In this document: positions 1 through 7,129 of the stretch, in pieces
Layout: each line of letters opens with the position of its first letter
Numbering within the stretch: the stretch's first letter is position 1
The notes under the pieces: model-generated
What the model saw: only the letters and a program-made list of their open reading frames with translations
What the model was told of the DNA's origin: nothing
Databases searched by the model: none
Origin: Pseudomonadota bacterium
GTDB lineage: Bacteria; Pseudomonadota; Gammaproteobacteria; Xanthomonadales; Rhodanobacteraceae
DNA: 8,750 bases
NCBI GenBank assembly: GCA_021798675.1
Contig: JAJZGE010000048.1
Coordinates: 1 to 8,750, forward strand
Direction: 5' to 3'
Program-made: the position numbers and the translations under genes

Positions 1-212
1 AGCACGTCGGGAATCACCGCGATCGCCTTCGCGTCCCGGAGCAGGTCGCTGGGGATGGCCTTGTCCGGCGCCTGCTCGATCTCGTTGAGCACGCGCACGG
101 CGTTCTGTGCACGCATCTCCGGCGTGCTGTCGCCGGCGTGGGCGGCCATCGCTGGCAGCATCAGCGCCGCGCCGAGCAGCAGGAAGCGATACAGAGATGT
201 CTTCTTCAACAT
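1..212 (-). CDS. SYLF/Ysc84-domain lipid-binding protein, exported (5' part only)
   Basis: The first 70 codons lie in the window and the rest runs off the left edge. The protein opens with a signal peptide: two lysines at positions 3-4, a hydrophobic stretch at about 7-22, and a likely cleavage near residue 26 (AHA|GDS). The mature part has the start of a SYLF (DUF500/Ysc84) domain: a helix around residues 33-47, then IPSDLLRDAKAIAVIPDV at 53-70, which is the hallmark entry motif of that family. SYLF proteins bind lipids; bacterial members are small exported proteins of unclear role. The ATG at 212 is chosen because GGAG (219-222) sits 6 nt upstream and because it gives a full signal peptide. 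A TATAGT -10-like hexamer lies at 314-319 on this strand, inside the divergent hemH gene, but no convincing -35 is seen. The family call is firm; the function is unknown. Confidence 0.85.
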   Translation of the reverse strand, partial: MLKKTSLYRFLLLGAALMLPAMAAHAGDSTPEMRAQNAVRVLNEIEQAPDKAIPSDLLRDAKAIAVIPDV

Positions 213-260
213 GGGCAGCTCCGTCGTTGAGTGGGGGCCATGGGATGGGGAATGGCACTT

Positions 261-305
261 ATGGCAGACTCGCGGCAGTCTCGCCGCCAGCACCACGATG
301 CCTAG
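261..305 (+). other. Possible 14-codon upstream frame overlapping the hemH start
   Basis: An ATG at 261 opens a 14-codon frame that stops with TAG at 303-305, just past the hemH ATG at 298-300. GGGGA at 247-251 lies 9 nt before it, a better ribosome site than anything directly in front of hemH. Termination here would leave ribosomes on top of the hemH start, so it could couple translation. A chance frame is quite possible; there is no conservation evidence in a single sequence. Confidence 0.25.
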
Positions 306-1341
306 CCACAATCACTATACCGGCCCCGCAGGCCAGCACGATCCCGCCGCCACGGCATCCGTTCAGACAGGGGTATTGCTGGTTAACCTCGGCACGCCCG
401 CCGCGCCCACGGCGAAAGCGCTGCGCCCCTGGCTCGCCGAATTCCTGTCCGACCGGCGCGTGATCGACTACCCGCGCTGGCTGTGGTGGCCGATCCTGCA
501 TGGCGTGATCCTGCGCGTGCGTCCGCGACGCTCCGCCCACGCCTATGCCCGCATCTGGGACGAGCAAGGCTCGCCGCTGCGCTGGCGCAGCGAGGCCCTG
601 GCGAAATCGCTGCAGGCCGAACTCGGTCCGGAAGTACGCGTGGCGCTGGCGATGCGCTACGGAGAGCCGACCGTGGCACAGGTCATCGCGCAGCTACAGC
701 GCGACGGCGTGCGCCGCCTGCTGGTGCTGCCGCTGTACCCGCAGTATTCCGCCACCTCCACCGGATCGGTGATCGACGCCGTAGCCGACGCGATGAAGGC
801 GCTGCGCTGGCCGCCCGAGCTGCGCATCGTCAACGACTATCACGGCGAACCGGGCCATATCGACGCGCTGGCCACCAGCATCGAAAACTGGTGGGACGGG
901 CATGGCCGTGGCGACAAGCTGCTGCTTTCCTTCCATGGCATACCCGAGCGCTACGTGCGCCTCGGCGATCCGTACGCCGACCAGTGCCGCGCCACCGCGC
1001 GCCTGCTGCGTGAGCGGCTGCGGCTGGACGAGTCGCAACTGGTGCTGAGCTTCCAGTCGCGGGTCGGCCGCGAACGCTGGCTGGAACCTTATACCGACGC
1101 CACCGTGCGCCGCCTGGCCGGCGAAGGCGTGAAACGGTTGGACGTGGCTTGCCCCGGCTTCGCGGTGGATTGCCTGGAAACACTGGAAGAAATCGCGCTG
1201 CAGAACCGCGAGTTCTTCGTGGCCGCCGGCGGCGAGGACCTGCGCTACATCCCAGCGCTCAACGACAGCCCCGAACAGGTACGCAGCCTCGCCGCGCTGG
1301 TACGCCGCCAGCTGAGTGGCTGGCCCGGCTTCGACACGTGA
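298..1341 (+). CDS. hemH: Ferrochelatase (protoheme ferro-lyase)
   Basis: This enzyme inserts Fe2+ into protoporphyrin IX, the last step of protoheme synthesis, in the cytoplasm or at the inner membrane. The 347-aa length is normal for the family. Diagnostic segments in order are LLVNLGTP at 27-34, LPLYPQYSATSTGS at 144-157, SFHGIPER with catalytic His213 at 211-218, SFQSRVGRERWLEPYTD at 251-267, CPGFAVDCLETLEEI with catalytic Glu294 at 285-299, and YIPALND at 317-323. The reading frame is open upstream to position 55, but the ATG at 298 is preferred. It leaves a short 24-residue lead before the first conserved strand, and the earlier in-frame ATG at 211 would add atypical sequence overlapping the divergent gene. 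No good Shine-Dalgarno precedes 298; a short overlapping upstream frame (261-305) may supply ribosomes. The next gene overlaps its stop codon, so the two are co-transcribed. Confidence 0.95.
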   Translation: MPSHNHYTGPAGQHDPAATASVQTGVLLVNLGTPAAPTAKALRPWLAEFLSDRRVIDYPRWLWWPILHGVILRVRPRRSAHAYARIWDEQGSPLRWRSEALAKSLQAELGPEVRVALAMRYGEPTVAQVIAQLQRDGVRRLLVLPLYPQYSATSTGSVIDAVADAMKALRWPPELRIVNDYHGEPGHIDALATSIENWWDGHGRGDKLLLSFHGIPERYVRLGDPYADQCRATARLLRERLRLDESQLVLSFQSRVGRERWLEPYTDATVRRLAGEGVKRLDVACPGFAVDCLETLEEIALQNREFFVAAGGEDLRYIPALNDSPEQVRSLAALVRRQLSGWPGFDT

Positions 1342-2189
1342 GCAGTCCACGCGCGCGGCACCTCGCGCTGCCACAACTTACGCTCGCCGCGCTGGAATGG
1401 GGCGAACCGGACGCGCCGCCGCTGCTCGCCCTGCACGGCTGGCTGGACAACGCCGGCAGTTTCGCCATGCTGGCGCCGCTGCTCGCCCAGCGGTGCCGGG
1501 TGATCGCACTGGACCTGCCCGGACATGGCCACTCCGACCACCTGCCGGCCGGCGCCAGTTATCACCCCATCGACCAGGCACGTACCGTGCTCGCCGCGCT
1601 CGATGCGCTGGGACTGCGGCGCTGCCGCCTGCTGGGCCATTCGCTGGGCGCCGGCATCGCGTCGCTGGTCGCGGCCGCCGCGCCTGCGCGCATCGAGCGC
1701 CTGCATCTGATCGAAGGGCTGGGTCCGCTGGGCGACGACGGCACGCACACGCTGCAGCGCTATCGCGACGCGCTGGCCGCGCCGCCGGCCAGCGGCAAGA
1801 CGCTGCGCGTGTTCCGCAGCATCGACCAGGCCGCCAGTGCCCGCGCCATCGCCAGTGGCCTCCCCGCCGAGCTCGCACGCCCGATCATCGAGCGCGGCCT
1901 GCGCGAAGCCGACGGCGGCTGGCAATGGCGCAGCGACCCCCGCCTCGTGCGCCCCACCGCGGTACGGTTGGCCGAAACGCAGATCCGCGCCCTGCTGGCC
2001 GGCATCGAAGCACCAACCTCCCTGCTGCTTTCGCAACCCGCCACGCCCTACCTGCCCACGCTGCAGATGGAGGCTCGCGCCGCCTGCGTGCCGCGCATAA
2101 ACGTCGAGCACCTGGCCGGCGGCCACCACCTGCAGCTCGAACATCCGCAGGCGGTGGCGCAATGGGTGCTGCGCCACGCGGCGGGCTGA
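1338..2189 (+). CDS. Alpha/beta hydrolase, HGWLDN/SERHL-like family
   Basis: A cytoplasmic alpha/beta-fold serine hydrolase of 283 aa; no signal peptide is present. Visible family marks are LHGWLDN at 32-38 (oxyanion-hole His-Gly loop plus the WLDN signature of serine-hydrolase-like proteins), LDLPGHGHSD at 58-67, the nucleophile elbow GHSLGA with Ser102 at 100-105, LIEGLGPLGDD at 124-134, and GGHHLQLEHP at 261-270, which supplies the catalytic histidine (His264 or His263). The natural substrate of this family is not established; esterase or lipase activity is the usual guess. The GTG at 1338 is chosen because it overlaps the hemH TGA at 1339-1341 (GTGA) and leaves only a short lead before the first strand. 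Longer in-frame starts inside hemH exist but would encode hemH-antiframe sequence. The weak ribosome site suggests translation coupled to hemH. A heme-related role is only suggested by position. Confidence 0.88.
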   Translation: MSSPRARHLALPQLTLAALEWGEPDAPPLLALHGWLDNAGSFAMLAPLLAQRCRVIALDLPGHGHSDHLPAGASYHPIDQARTVLAALDALGLRRCRLLGHSLGAGIASLVAAAAPARIERLHLIEGLGPLGDDGTHTLQRYRDALAAPPASGKTLRVFRSIDQAASARAIASGLPAELARPIIERGLREADGGWQWRSDPRLVRPTAVRLAETQIRALLAGIEAPTSLLLSQPATPYLPTLQMEARAACVPRINVEHLAGGHHLQLEHPQAVAQWVLRHAAG

Positions 2190-2207
2190 CCTCGCCGCGC
2201 CGGTGGG
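2190..2207. other. 18-bp convergent gap with no visible terminator
   Basis: The plus-strand hydrolase ends at 2189 and the minus-strand permease gene ends at 2208. The 18 bp between them hold no GC stem followed by a T run on either strand. Transcripts from both sides probably run into the opposing gene, or stop by Rho or by a bidirectional signal outside this gap. Confidence 0.6.
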
Positions 2208-3409
2208 TTAGCCGGAAATCGCCAGCCGCTCCGAGCGGTACATCTGCACGGTGATGCCGATCGCGACCGCCGCGGCCGCCAGCGTGCCGGCAAGGCACAG
2301 TCCAAGCTGCGCGGCGCCGACGCCGTCGCCGCGCAGCTGCCGCATGATGCCGAGGTTCTGGCCCAGAAGCGGCACCGCGTACATCCAGGCCTGCGCCTTG
2401 ATCGGCAGGAAGGCCAGCAAGGCGCTCGGGATCAGCGGCACCATCATCAGCAGCGAAACGTAGGTCTGCGCCTCGCGGTAGCTCTTGGCGAACGCCGCGA
2501 CCAGTGTCTGCAGCGAAGCCAGCAGCAGCACCAGCGGCAGCATCAGCAAGAGAACGATGCCAGCGAAGCGCCAGCCCAGGTCCAACTCCATGCCCAGCTT
2601 CTCGGCGGGAATCAGGTGCCCCACCACCGCGAATGCGAGCAGGGTGATCGCGAGGCTGGCCAGCGAGAACAGGCAGATCGCCGCGAGCTTGCCGAACAGG
2701 ATCTTCCAGCGCGCCACCGGGTTGGCGAACAGCGGCTCCAGCGACTGCCGCTCGCGCTCGCCGGCAGTGAGGTCGATGGCGAGGTACATGCCGCCCATGA
2801 ACAGGGTGATCACGAAGAAGTACGGCAGCATCGCAAACAGCAGTACCGCGCGCGACTGCGGAGTAGCCTGATCGCGCTTGGCCACCTGCACCGGCCAGGC
2901 CGTGCCCGGCGAGAGGCCGCGCGCCACCAGCCGCATCGCGCCCTGCTGCCGGGCGTAGGCCTCCACCAGCTTCTGCACGCGCTCCACCGCGCTGCTGGTG
3001 TCCTGCCGCGAGGAGTCATAGAACATCTCCACCTGCACCGGCTCGCCCTGGCGCCAGGCCTTGCCGTAGCCGGCGCCGATGCGCAGCACCACGTCGGCAT
3101 CCTGCTTGCGCACTGCCGTGCCGGGGTCGGCCACCGGTGCGTCCGGTACGATGCCGCCTTCCTCCAGCGCATCGACCAGATGTGGCGCGTACTGCGCGCC
3201 GATCACCGGTACGTGCAATGGCTTGTCGGCTTTGTCCAGCTGCTGGTTGATCTGCACGTTGACCAGCATGACGAACAGCAGCGGCCCCAGCAGCGGACCG
3301 GTGAAGAACGCGCTGAGCAGGGTACGGCGGTCACGCAGGTTTTCGCGCACTTCCTTGAGGAACACGGTGAACGCGGCGCTGCGGCGACGGGTTTTCGTGG
3401 CGACGGCGT

Positions 3410-3413
<4 letters not shown>
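2208..3413 (-). CDS. natB: ABC-2 type permease, NatB family
   Basis: The 401-aa membrane half of an ABC exporter, paired with the ATPase gene that overlaps it. After a basic cytoplasmic N-terminus comes TM1 at about 33-52, then a large extracytoplasmic domain at about 55-185, and a five-helix C-terminal block at about 190-212, 240-268, 283-308, 318-338 and 366-390. The cytoplasmic stretch GERERQSLEPLFANPVARW at 218-236 is the conserved coupling motif of NatB/ABC2_membrane_3 proteins. B. subtilis NatAB exports sodium, but homologues of this kind handle other substrates, so the symbol marks the family, not a proven role. ATG at 3413 overlaps the ATPase TGA (ATGA, 3410-3413). This is the last gene of the operon. 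A longer open frame upstream to 4262 is a shadow of the ATPase gene and has no ABC-2 features. Confidence 0.9.
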
Positions 3414-4140
<727 letters not shown>

Positions 4141-4144
<4 letters not shown>

Positions 4145-4314
4145 GGGAGGTCGCTCCGGTTGAGGCAGATGTCCCGACGGGCTGCAAGCATCGACAAGGT
4201 AGCCAGCAGCGGCAGCAGGATGACGGTGAGGAAATGCGGCGCCTTGAGCTCGGCCGCCGCAAGCATGGCTGCAGCCCACAGCATGGCGTTCGCCAGCACG
4301 TAATGCCTGCTCAT
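4141..4314 (-). CDS. Small two-helix membrane protein, 57 aa
   Basis: A 57-residue protein with two predicted membrane helices at about 6-22 and 27-45, a short turn between them (ELKAPH), and a polar basic tail at 46-57. I do not recognise a named family. Its reality rests on the junctions: its ATG (4314-4312) overlaps the TGA of the upstream hydrolase as ATGA, and its TGA (4143-4141) overlaps the GTG of the ATPase. A random frame would rarely fit both so exactly, and the hydrophobic composition is what one expects of an accessory subunit of a membrane complex. By position it could be a small partner of the NatAB exporter, or a linker between the exporter and the periplasmic hydrolase; this is inference. 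Automatic annotation may miss it because of its size. Confidence 0.8.
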
Positions 4315-5882
4315 GGCGTGGCTCCGTTGAAGTCGATGAAGAAGGGCGTGTCCTGCAGGCGGTCGAGGCAGCTCGCATCCATGGTCTTCGGATCGAGCTT
4401 CTCGACGAAGTGCTGCACCAGTTGCGGCCCGCAGCCCGCCGACAGCACGCCGTGGCCCTGGCCCTTGAACACCAGCACCCGCGCGTCCGGCAGGTATTTC
4501 GCCACTTCCTCGGCATAGCGCGGGGGCGTGACCGGATCGTACTGGCCGGCCAGCAGCAGCACGGGCTTGTCGATCTTCAGCGGCTGGCGGAAGTCCGCCG
4601 GCCGGGTGCCCTTCGGCCATGCGGAACAGATCGCCTTGTAGGCGTCGATCATGTGCGTGCCGAGCAGGGTACCGGCGTCCTGCGGGCGCGCGGTAAGCAG
4701 GTCGGCGTCCTCGCTGCAGATCACCGAATAGGACATGCCACTGCCGGCAAGGTCGGCCATGTCCACGGTGAGCAGCTTCGCCTGCCCGAGCAGCGGCCCG
4801 ACGTCACCATGCGCAGCCGCGTCGATGGACAGCGGCAGCAGCGCAGCCGTGACCGGCGAATAGGCGAACATCCGCACCACGCCGACCAGCGAGTCTTCGC
4901 TGAGCACGCGCTGTACGGTGCGGTAGCTTTGCGGGTCGCGGAAGCTGACCGGGTGCGGGTTCGCGCGCAGCGCATCGCGCAGCTGGATCAAGGTCTGGTA
5001 GGGATTGCCGAAGCGCTGTTTGCAGGCGGCGTCGGCGTCGCAACGCGCGAACTGGGCCTTCAGCGCATCGTCGAGGTTCTGCGCGAAGTCCTCGCCCAGC
5101 ACCACGTCGTTCGGTACCGTGCTGTCCAGCACGATGCTGCGTACCGCGTCGGGGTAGCGCATCGCGTATTGCTGTGCCACGCGCGTGCCGTAGGAGACGC
5201 CGACCAGGTCGAACTGCGGCACGCCGAGCGCCTTGCGCACGTCGTCCAGGTCCTGCACCGCGTCGGTGGTGGTGTAGTAGCGCGGATCGGCATGCGACTG
5301 CACCTGCTTCAGGCAGTCGGCGGCCGCGGCGCGCAGCTTGGCAGGGTCGAAGCCGGTGTCATCGTCCGCCGCGGCCTTACCCCCGGCCTTGCAGTCCAGC
5401 GCATTCGATCCGCCGACACCGCGCTGGTCGACCAGCAGGATGTCGCGATGGGCGCGCAGCGGCGCCAGCATGGCGCCGATCTGGCCGGCGTATTCGGTGG
5501 CCGCCTGCCCCGGGCCGCCGGCGAGGAAGGCGAGCATGTCGGGCCTGGCCACCTGCGCGCCGGAACGCAGTACCGCGAGCTTCAACGCGATCTTGCGGCC
5601 CTGCGGATCGGCGCGATTCTCCGGCACGGTCAACGAGCCGCACCACGCCGCCGTGCTCAGGCCGCTGTTCGGCTGGCCGAGGTCGCAGGCGGTGAGCGTG
5701 AGCCTCCCCAGTCGCCAGGTGTGCGGTGGCGCGGGCTTCACGCTGATCGGCGCGGAGGCCCCGCTCCGCGCCGGGGCCGTCGCCCCGTGCCGAGGCGACG
5801 GCCGCCCTGCATGGGTCGCTGCGATGATCGCGGCGGCCAGCGCAACGATCACGCCCATGCGCTTCCTGGGGTTCATGCTCAT
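4311..5882 (-). CDS. Exported alpha/beta hydrolase, S33/TAP-like peptidase family
   Basis: A 523-aa secreted or periplasmic serine hydrolase resembling tripeptidyl/prolyl aminopeptidases of family S33. The signal peptide has basic residues at 6-8, a hydrophobic core at 10-22, and probable cleavage after Ala25 (ATHA|GRP). A Pro/Ala/Ser-rich linker follows to about 55. Core motifs: SLTVPENR at 83-90, AGGPGQ (oxyanion loop) at 121-126, LLVDQRGVGGSNAL at 149-162, the nucleophile elbow GVSYGT with Ser230 at 228-233, LLLAGQYDPVTPPR with Asp449 at 442-455, and GQGHGV with His477 at 474-479. Ser230-Asp449-His477 form a complete triad. There are ten cysteines, consistent with disulfides in the periplasm. 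Family members remove short N-terminal peptides or act as esterases; the substrate is not readable here. ATG at 5882 overlaps the regulator's TGA (ATGA), with AGGA 8 nt upstream; a second ATG two codons later (5876) is possible. Confidence 0.9.
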   Translation of the reverse strand: MSMNPRKRMGVIVALAAAIIAATHAGRPSPRHGATAPARSGASAPISVKPAPPHTWRLGRLTLTACDLGQPNSGLSTAAWCGSLTVPENRADPQGRKIALKLAVLRSGAQVARPDMLAFLAGGPGQAATEYAGQIGAMLAPLRAHRDILLVDQRGVGGSNALDCKAGGKAAADDDTGFDPAKLRAAAADCLKQVQSHADPRYYTTTDAVQDLDDVRKALGVPQFDLVGVSYGTRVAQQYAMRYPDAVRSIVLDSTVPNDVVLGEDFAQNLDDALKAQFARCDADAACKQRFGNPYQTLIQLRDALRANPHPVSFRDPQSYRTVQRVLSEDSLVGVVRMFAYSPVTAALLPLSIDAAAHGDVGPLLGQAKLLTVDMADLAGSGMSYSVICSEDADLLTARPQDAGTLLGTHMIDAYKAICSAWPKGTRPADFRQPLKIDKPVLLLAGQYDPVTPPRYAEEVAKYLPDARVLVFKGQGHGVLSAGCGPQLVQHFVEKLDPKTMDASCLDRLQDTPFFIDFNGATP

Positions 5883-6079
5883 GCGTCGGTTCCTGGTTCA
5901 AAGATGGATTCAATCGGACGTCCAAACAGCTTTGCGATCTTGAACGCCAGCGGCAGGCTGGGGTCGTACTTGCCGGTCTCGATGGCGTTGACCGTTTGCC
6001 GCGACACCTCGAGCCGCTCGGCAAGATCCGCCTGTGACCAGCCCTGCCCGCTACGCAGTTCACGCACGTGGTTGTTCAT
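5879..6079 (-). CDS. Small XRE/Cro-family HTH repressor, 66 aa
   Basis: A 66-residue protein that is almost entirely one HTH_3 (XRE/Cro-CI) domain. Helices 2 and 3 are SQADLAERLE (15-24) and the recognition helix SRQTVNAIETG (26-36), followed by KYDPSLPLAFKIAKLFG (37-53), the typical C-terminal part of this short subgroup. It has no ligand or dimerisation domain. Similar short regulators are commonly found next to small polytopic membrane proteins, as here. It lies 16 bp behind the membrane-protein gene and overlaps the hydrolase gene by 4 nt. It very probably binds the two TGTAAAG-N4-CTTTACA sites in front of the operon and represses its own transcription: XRE proteins bind short palindromes as dimers and no other regulator is nearby. 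The start at 6079 gives the full domain; the Shine-Dalgarno is weak, so coupling to the upstream gene is likely. Confidence 0.92.
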   Translation of the reverse strand: MNNHVRELRSGQGWSQADLAERLEVSRQTVNAIETGKYDPSLPLAFKIAKLFGRPIESIFEPGTDA

Positions 6080-6095
6080 GCATTGCGCCAGCCGC

Positions 6096-6698
6096 TCACG
6101 TCGCGCTCCCCGACCGGCGCCGATGGAGGATCGTCATCAGCACGGCGCTGACCGCCAGCGATGTCGTGAGGCCGATGAGCAGACCGCGCTGCCAATCGCT
6201 CAACACGTGCCAGCCCAGCAGCAGGATCAACCCGAATACCGCAGCGGCGATACCTACCTGCCAGCGACGCGACAAGCCATCGTCGCAAACCGCGATCCAG
6301 TCGCCGCCGTAACGCCGCGCCGCCCAGCCGCGGCCCAGCGCATGCAGCACCACCATCGCCGGCCAGACGCCGAGGAGCACCGAGCCATCCAGCCGGATCA
6401 CCTTGGCAGCCACCAGGAAGCCGCCGACCAGGCACAGCGCGCCCACCACTGTGCCAGCGAAGGCCAGGCCGACCAGGTTCGTGCGCTGCTCCAGTTCGTC
6501 ACTGCCCATCACCAGCCGGAACATCGCGCGGGTCACCAGCAGCACCGGCACCACCGGCAACAGAGCCAGTGCGGCACGCGCCCACATGCTCTGCAGATGC
6601 CCAATCAGCGGCCAGACCAGCAGCATGATCAGAATGTAGGCCAGCATCGGCGGCCAGAACTCGCGCGCATAGCGACGCTGGTTTGCGTTCATCGACAT
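6096..6698 (-). CDS. Polytopic membrane protein of unknown function, first gene of the operon
   Basis: A 200-aa integral membrane protein. Predicted helices are at about 18-36, 39-57, 75-98, 106-122, 146-164 and 171-190. A cytoplasmic motif GSDELEQRTN (65-74) between helices 2 and 3 resembles the DELxRR segment of small membrane proteins often encoded beside short XRE regulators (DUF2178-like in character; I cannot confirm the family). Residues 1-130 look like a complete four-helix protein of that kind; 131-200 add a charged linker (WIAVCDDGLSRR) and two more helices, possibly an extension or fusion. ATG at 6698 follows a GGGGG tract (6708-6712) by 9 nt; Met3 at 6692 is an alternative start. 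In such pairs the membrane protein may modulate the regulator, but this is inference. It is transcribed from the promoter at 6738-6767 and leads the operon. Confidence 0.85.
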   Translation of the reverse strand: MSMNANQRRYAREFWPPMLAYILIMLLVWPLIGHLQSMWARAALALLPVVPVLLVTRAMFRLVMGSDELEQRTNLVGLAFAGTVVGALCLVGGFLVAAKVIRLDGSVLLGVWPAMVVLHALGRGWAARRYGGDWIAVCDDGLSRRWQVGIAAAVFGLILLLGWHVLSDWQRGLLIGLTTSLAVSAVLMTILHRRRSGSAT

Positions 6699-6715
6699 GA
6701 TTGCCCGCCCCCTTT

Positions 6716-6733
6716 TGTAAAGTGACCTTTACA
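6716..6733. promoter_or_regulatory. Operator 1: perfect 18-bp palindrome TGTAAAG-N4-CTTTACA
   Basis: Positions 6716-6722 (TGTAAAG) and 6727-6733 (CTTTACA) are exact reverse complements with TGAC between them. The site spans the predicted transcription start of the minus-strand operon and ends just before its ribosome site. It is AT-rich in otherwise GC-rich DNA and is repeated 46 bp away. The likely ligand is the 66-aa XRE protein encoded in the same operon. Confidence 0.8.
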
Positions 6734-6737
6734 TCGA

Positions 6738-6767
6738 AGCCTAAGCCCGGCCTCACGACATTGTCAA
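6738..6767 (-). promoter_or_regulatory. Sigma-70-type promoter of the six-gene minus-strand operon
   Basis: On the minus strand a perfect TTGACA -35 box (6767-6762) is followed after 18 bp by TAGGCT (6743-6738), a 3/6 match to TATAAT. A 17-bp spacing gives TTAGGC, which is poorer. Transcription would start at about 6730-6733, giving a leader of roughly 33 nt before the ATG at 6698. The strong -35, poor -10 and flanking operators fit a repressible promoter. Confidence 0.65.
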
Positions 6768-6779
6768 GCATGCTTTACA
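6762..6779. promoter_or_regulatory. Operator 2: 18-bp near-palindrome TGTCAAG-N4-CTTTACA
   Basis: Same architecture as operator 1, with one mismatch in the left arm (TGTCAAG for TGTAAAG) and CATG as spacer. The mismatch is what creates the TTGACA -35 box on the minus strand, so the site and the -35 are superimposed. Centre-to-centre distance to operator 1 is 46 bp. A protein bound here would block RNA polymerase directly. Confidence 0.75.
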
Positions 6780-6978
6780 TGCGGGCTGCCGGATCCTGTG
6801 AATGACACGTCAAACTTGTGACGGCAGGTCATTTTTCGACGCTGAAGGGCAGGCAATCTGCCGCGTTGAGCGGCCACGGAAGCCATTCGGACGGATTTTG
6901 AGCCCGCGCCCCGATGACGGGCCAACGGGTGTTCATGCGGCGTTGCCGCCGCCGAATTCGCCGACAATACGTGTTACA

Positions 6979-6991
6979 AATCAATACTTTA
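6979..6991 (+). promoter_or_regulatory. Putative IHF binding site
   Basis: The 13 bp AATCAATACTTTA fit the IHF consensus WATCAANNNNTTR at every specified position, within an AT-rich island (6963-7000) in GC-rich DNA. It lies about 170 bp upstream of the predicted sigma-54 transcript start. IHF commonly bends DNA at sigma-54 promoters to bring an activator to the polymerase. The distance is longer than usual, so its activator site could be further upstream or it may have another role. Confidence 0.5.
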
Positions 6992-7024
6992 AGATACATC
7001 GCAACGGAAACGACCCCGAGTATC

Positions 7025-7052
7025 GGCCGCAGTGTGACTTGAAGTTGCGGCC
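7025..7052. promoter_or_regulatory. Inverted repeat GGCCGCA-N14-TGCGGCC, candidate activator site
   Basis: The arms at 7025-7031 and 7046-7052 are perfect reverse complements. Half-site centres are 21 bp apart, two helical turns, so a dimer could sit on one DNA face. The repeat lies at roughly -131 to -104 relative to the predicted sigma-54 start, the normal range for enhancer-binding proteins. The arms are GC-rich in a GC-rich genome, so chance is not excluded. Confidence 0.4.
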
Positions 7053-7129
7053 AAATGCGCGGCGACCGGCTGACGCCTAGTCCAAAAATTTGCGCCATCA
7101 CCGGTTAAAGTGTGCCCTGGGTCACGCTT

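Larger units (their letters stand above)
6780..7129. other. Divergent intergenic region upstream of the fimbrial promoter
   Basis: No convincing gene is seen here; open frames present lack ribosome sites and family motifs. The left part has two close TGAC...GTCA inverted pairs (6803-6812 and 6819-6831), the second followed by TTTTT, too weak for a sure terminator. The middle contains an AT-rich stretch (6963-7000) with a perfect IHF consensus. The right part holds the 7-bp inverted repeat at 7025-7052 and a short A-rich tract at 7084-7088. The region most likely serves as upstream control DNA for the fimbrial genes. Confidence 0.6.

Noticed and set aside
4410..6725. A 771-codon open frame on the plus strand
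   Set aside because: It runs antisense to the secreted hydrolase, repressor and membrane-protein genes, all of which carry clear family motifs. The translation is low-complexity Arg/His/Gln/Ala typical of GC-rich antisense frames.
6818..6835. CRP/Clp-type site (TGTGA ... TCA)
   Set aside because: The half-site spacing is 7 rather than 6 and the right half is poor.
6814..6836. Intrinsic terminator (TGAC-N5-GTCA followed by TTTTT)
   Set aside because: The stem has only four sure base pairs, and no plus-strand gene ends nearby to be terminated.
6802..7080. A 92-codon frame in the divergent intergenic region
   Set aside because: No ribosome site, no recognisable motif, and it overlaps the regulatory sequences described.
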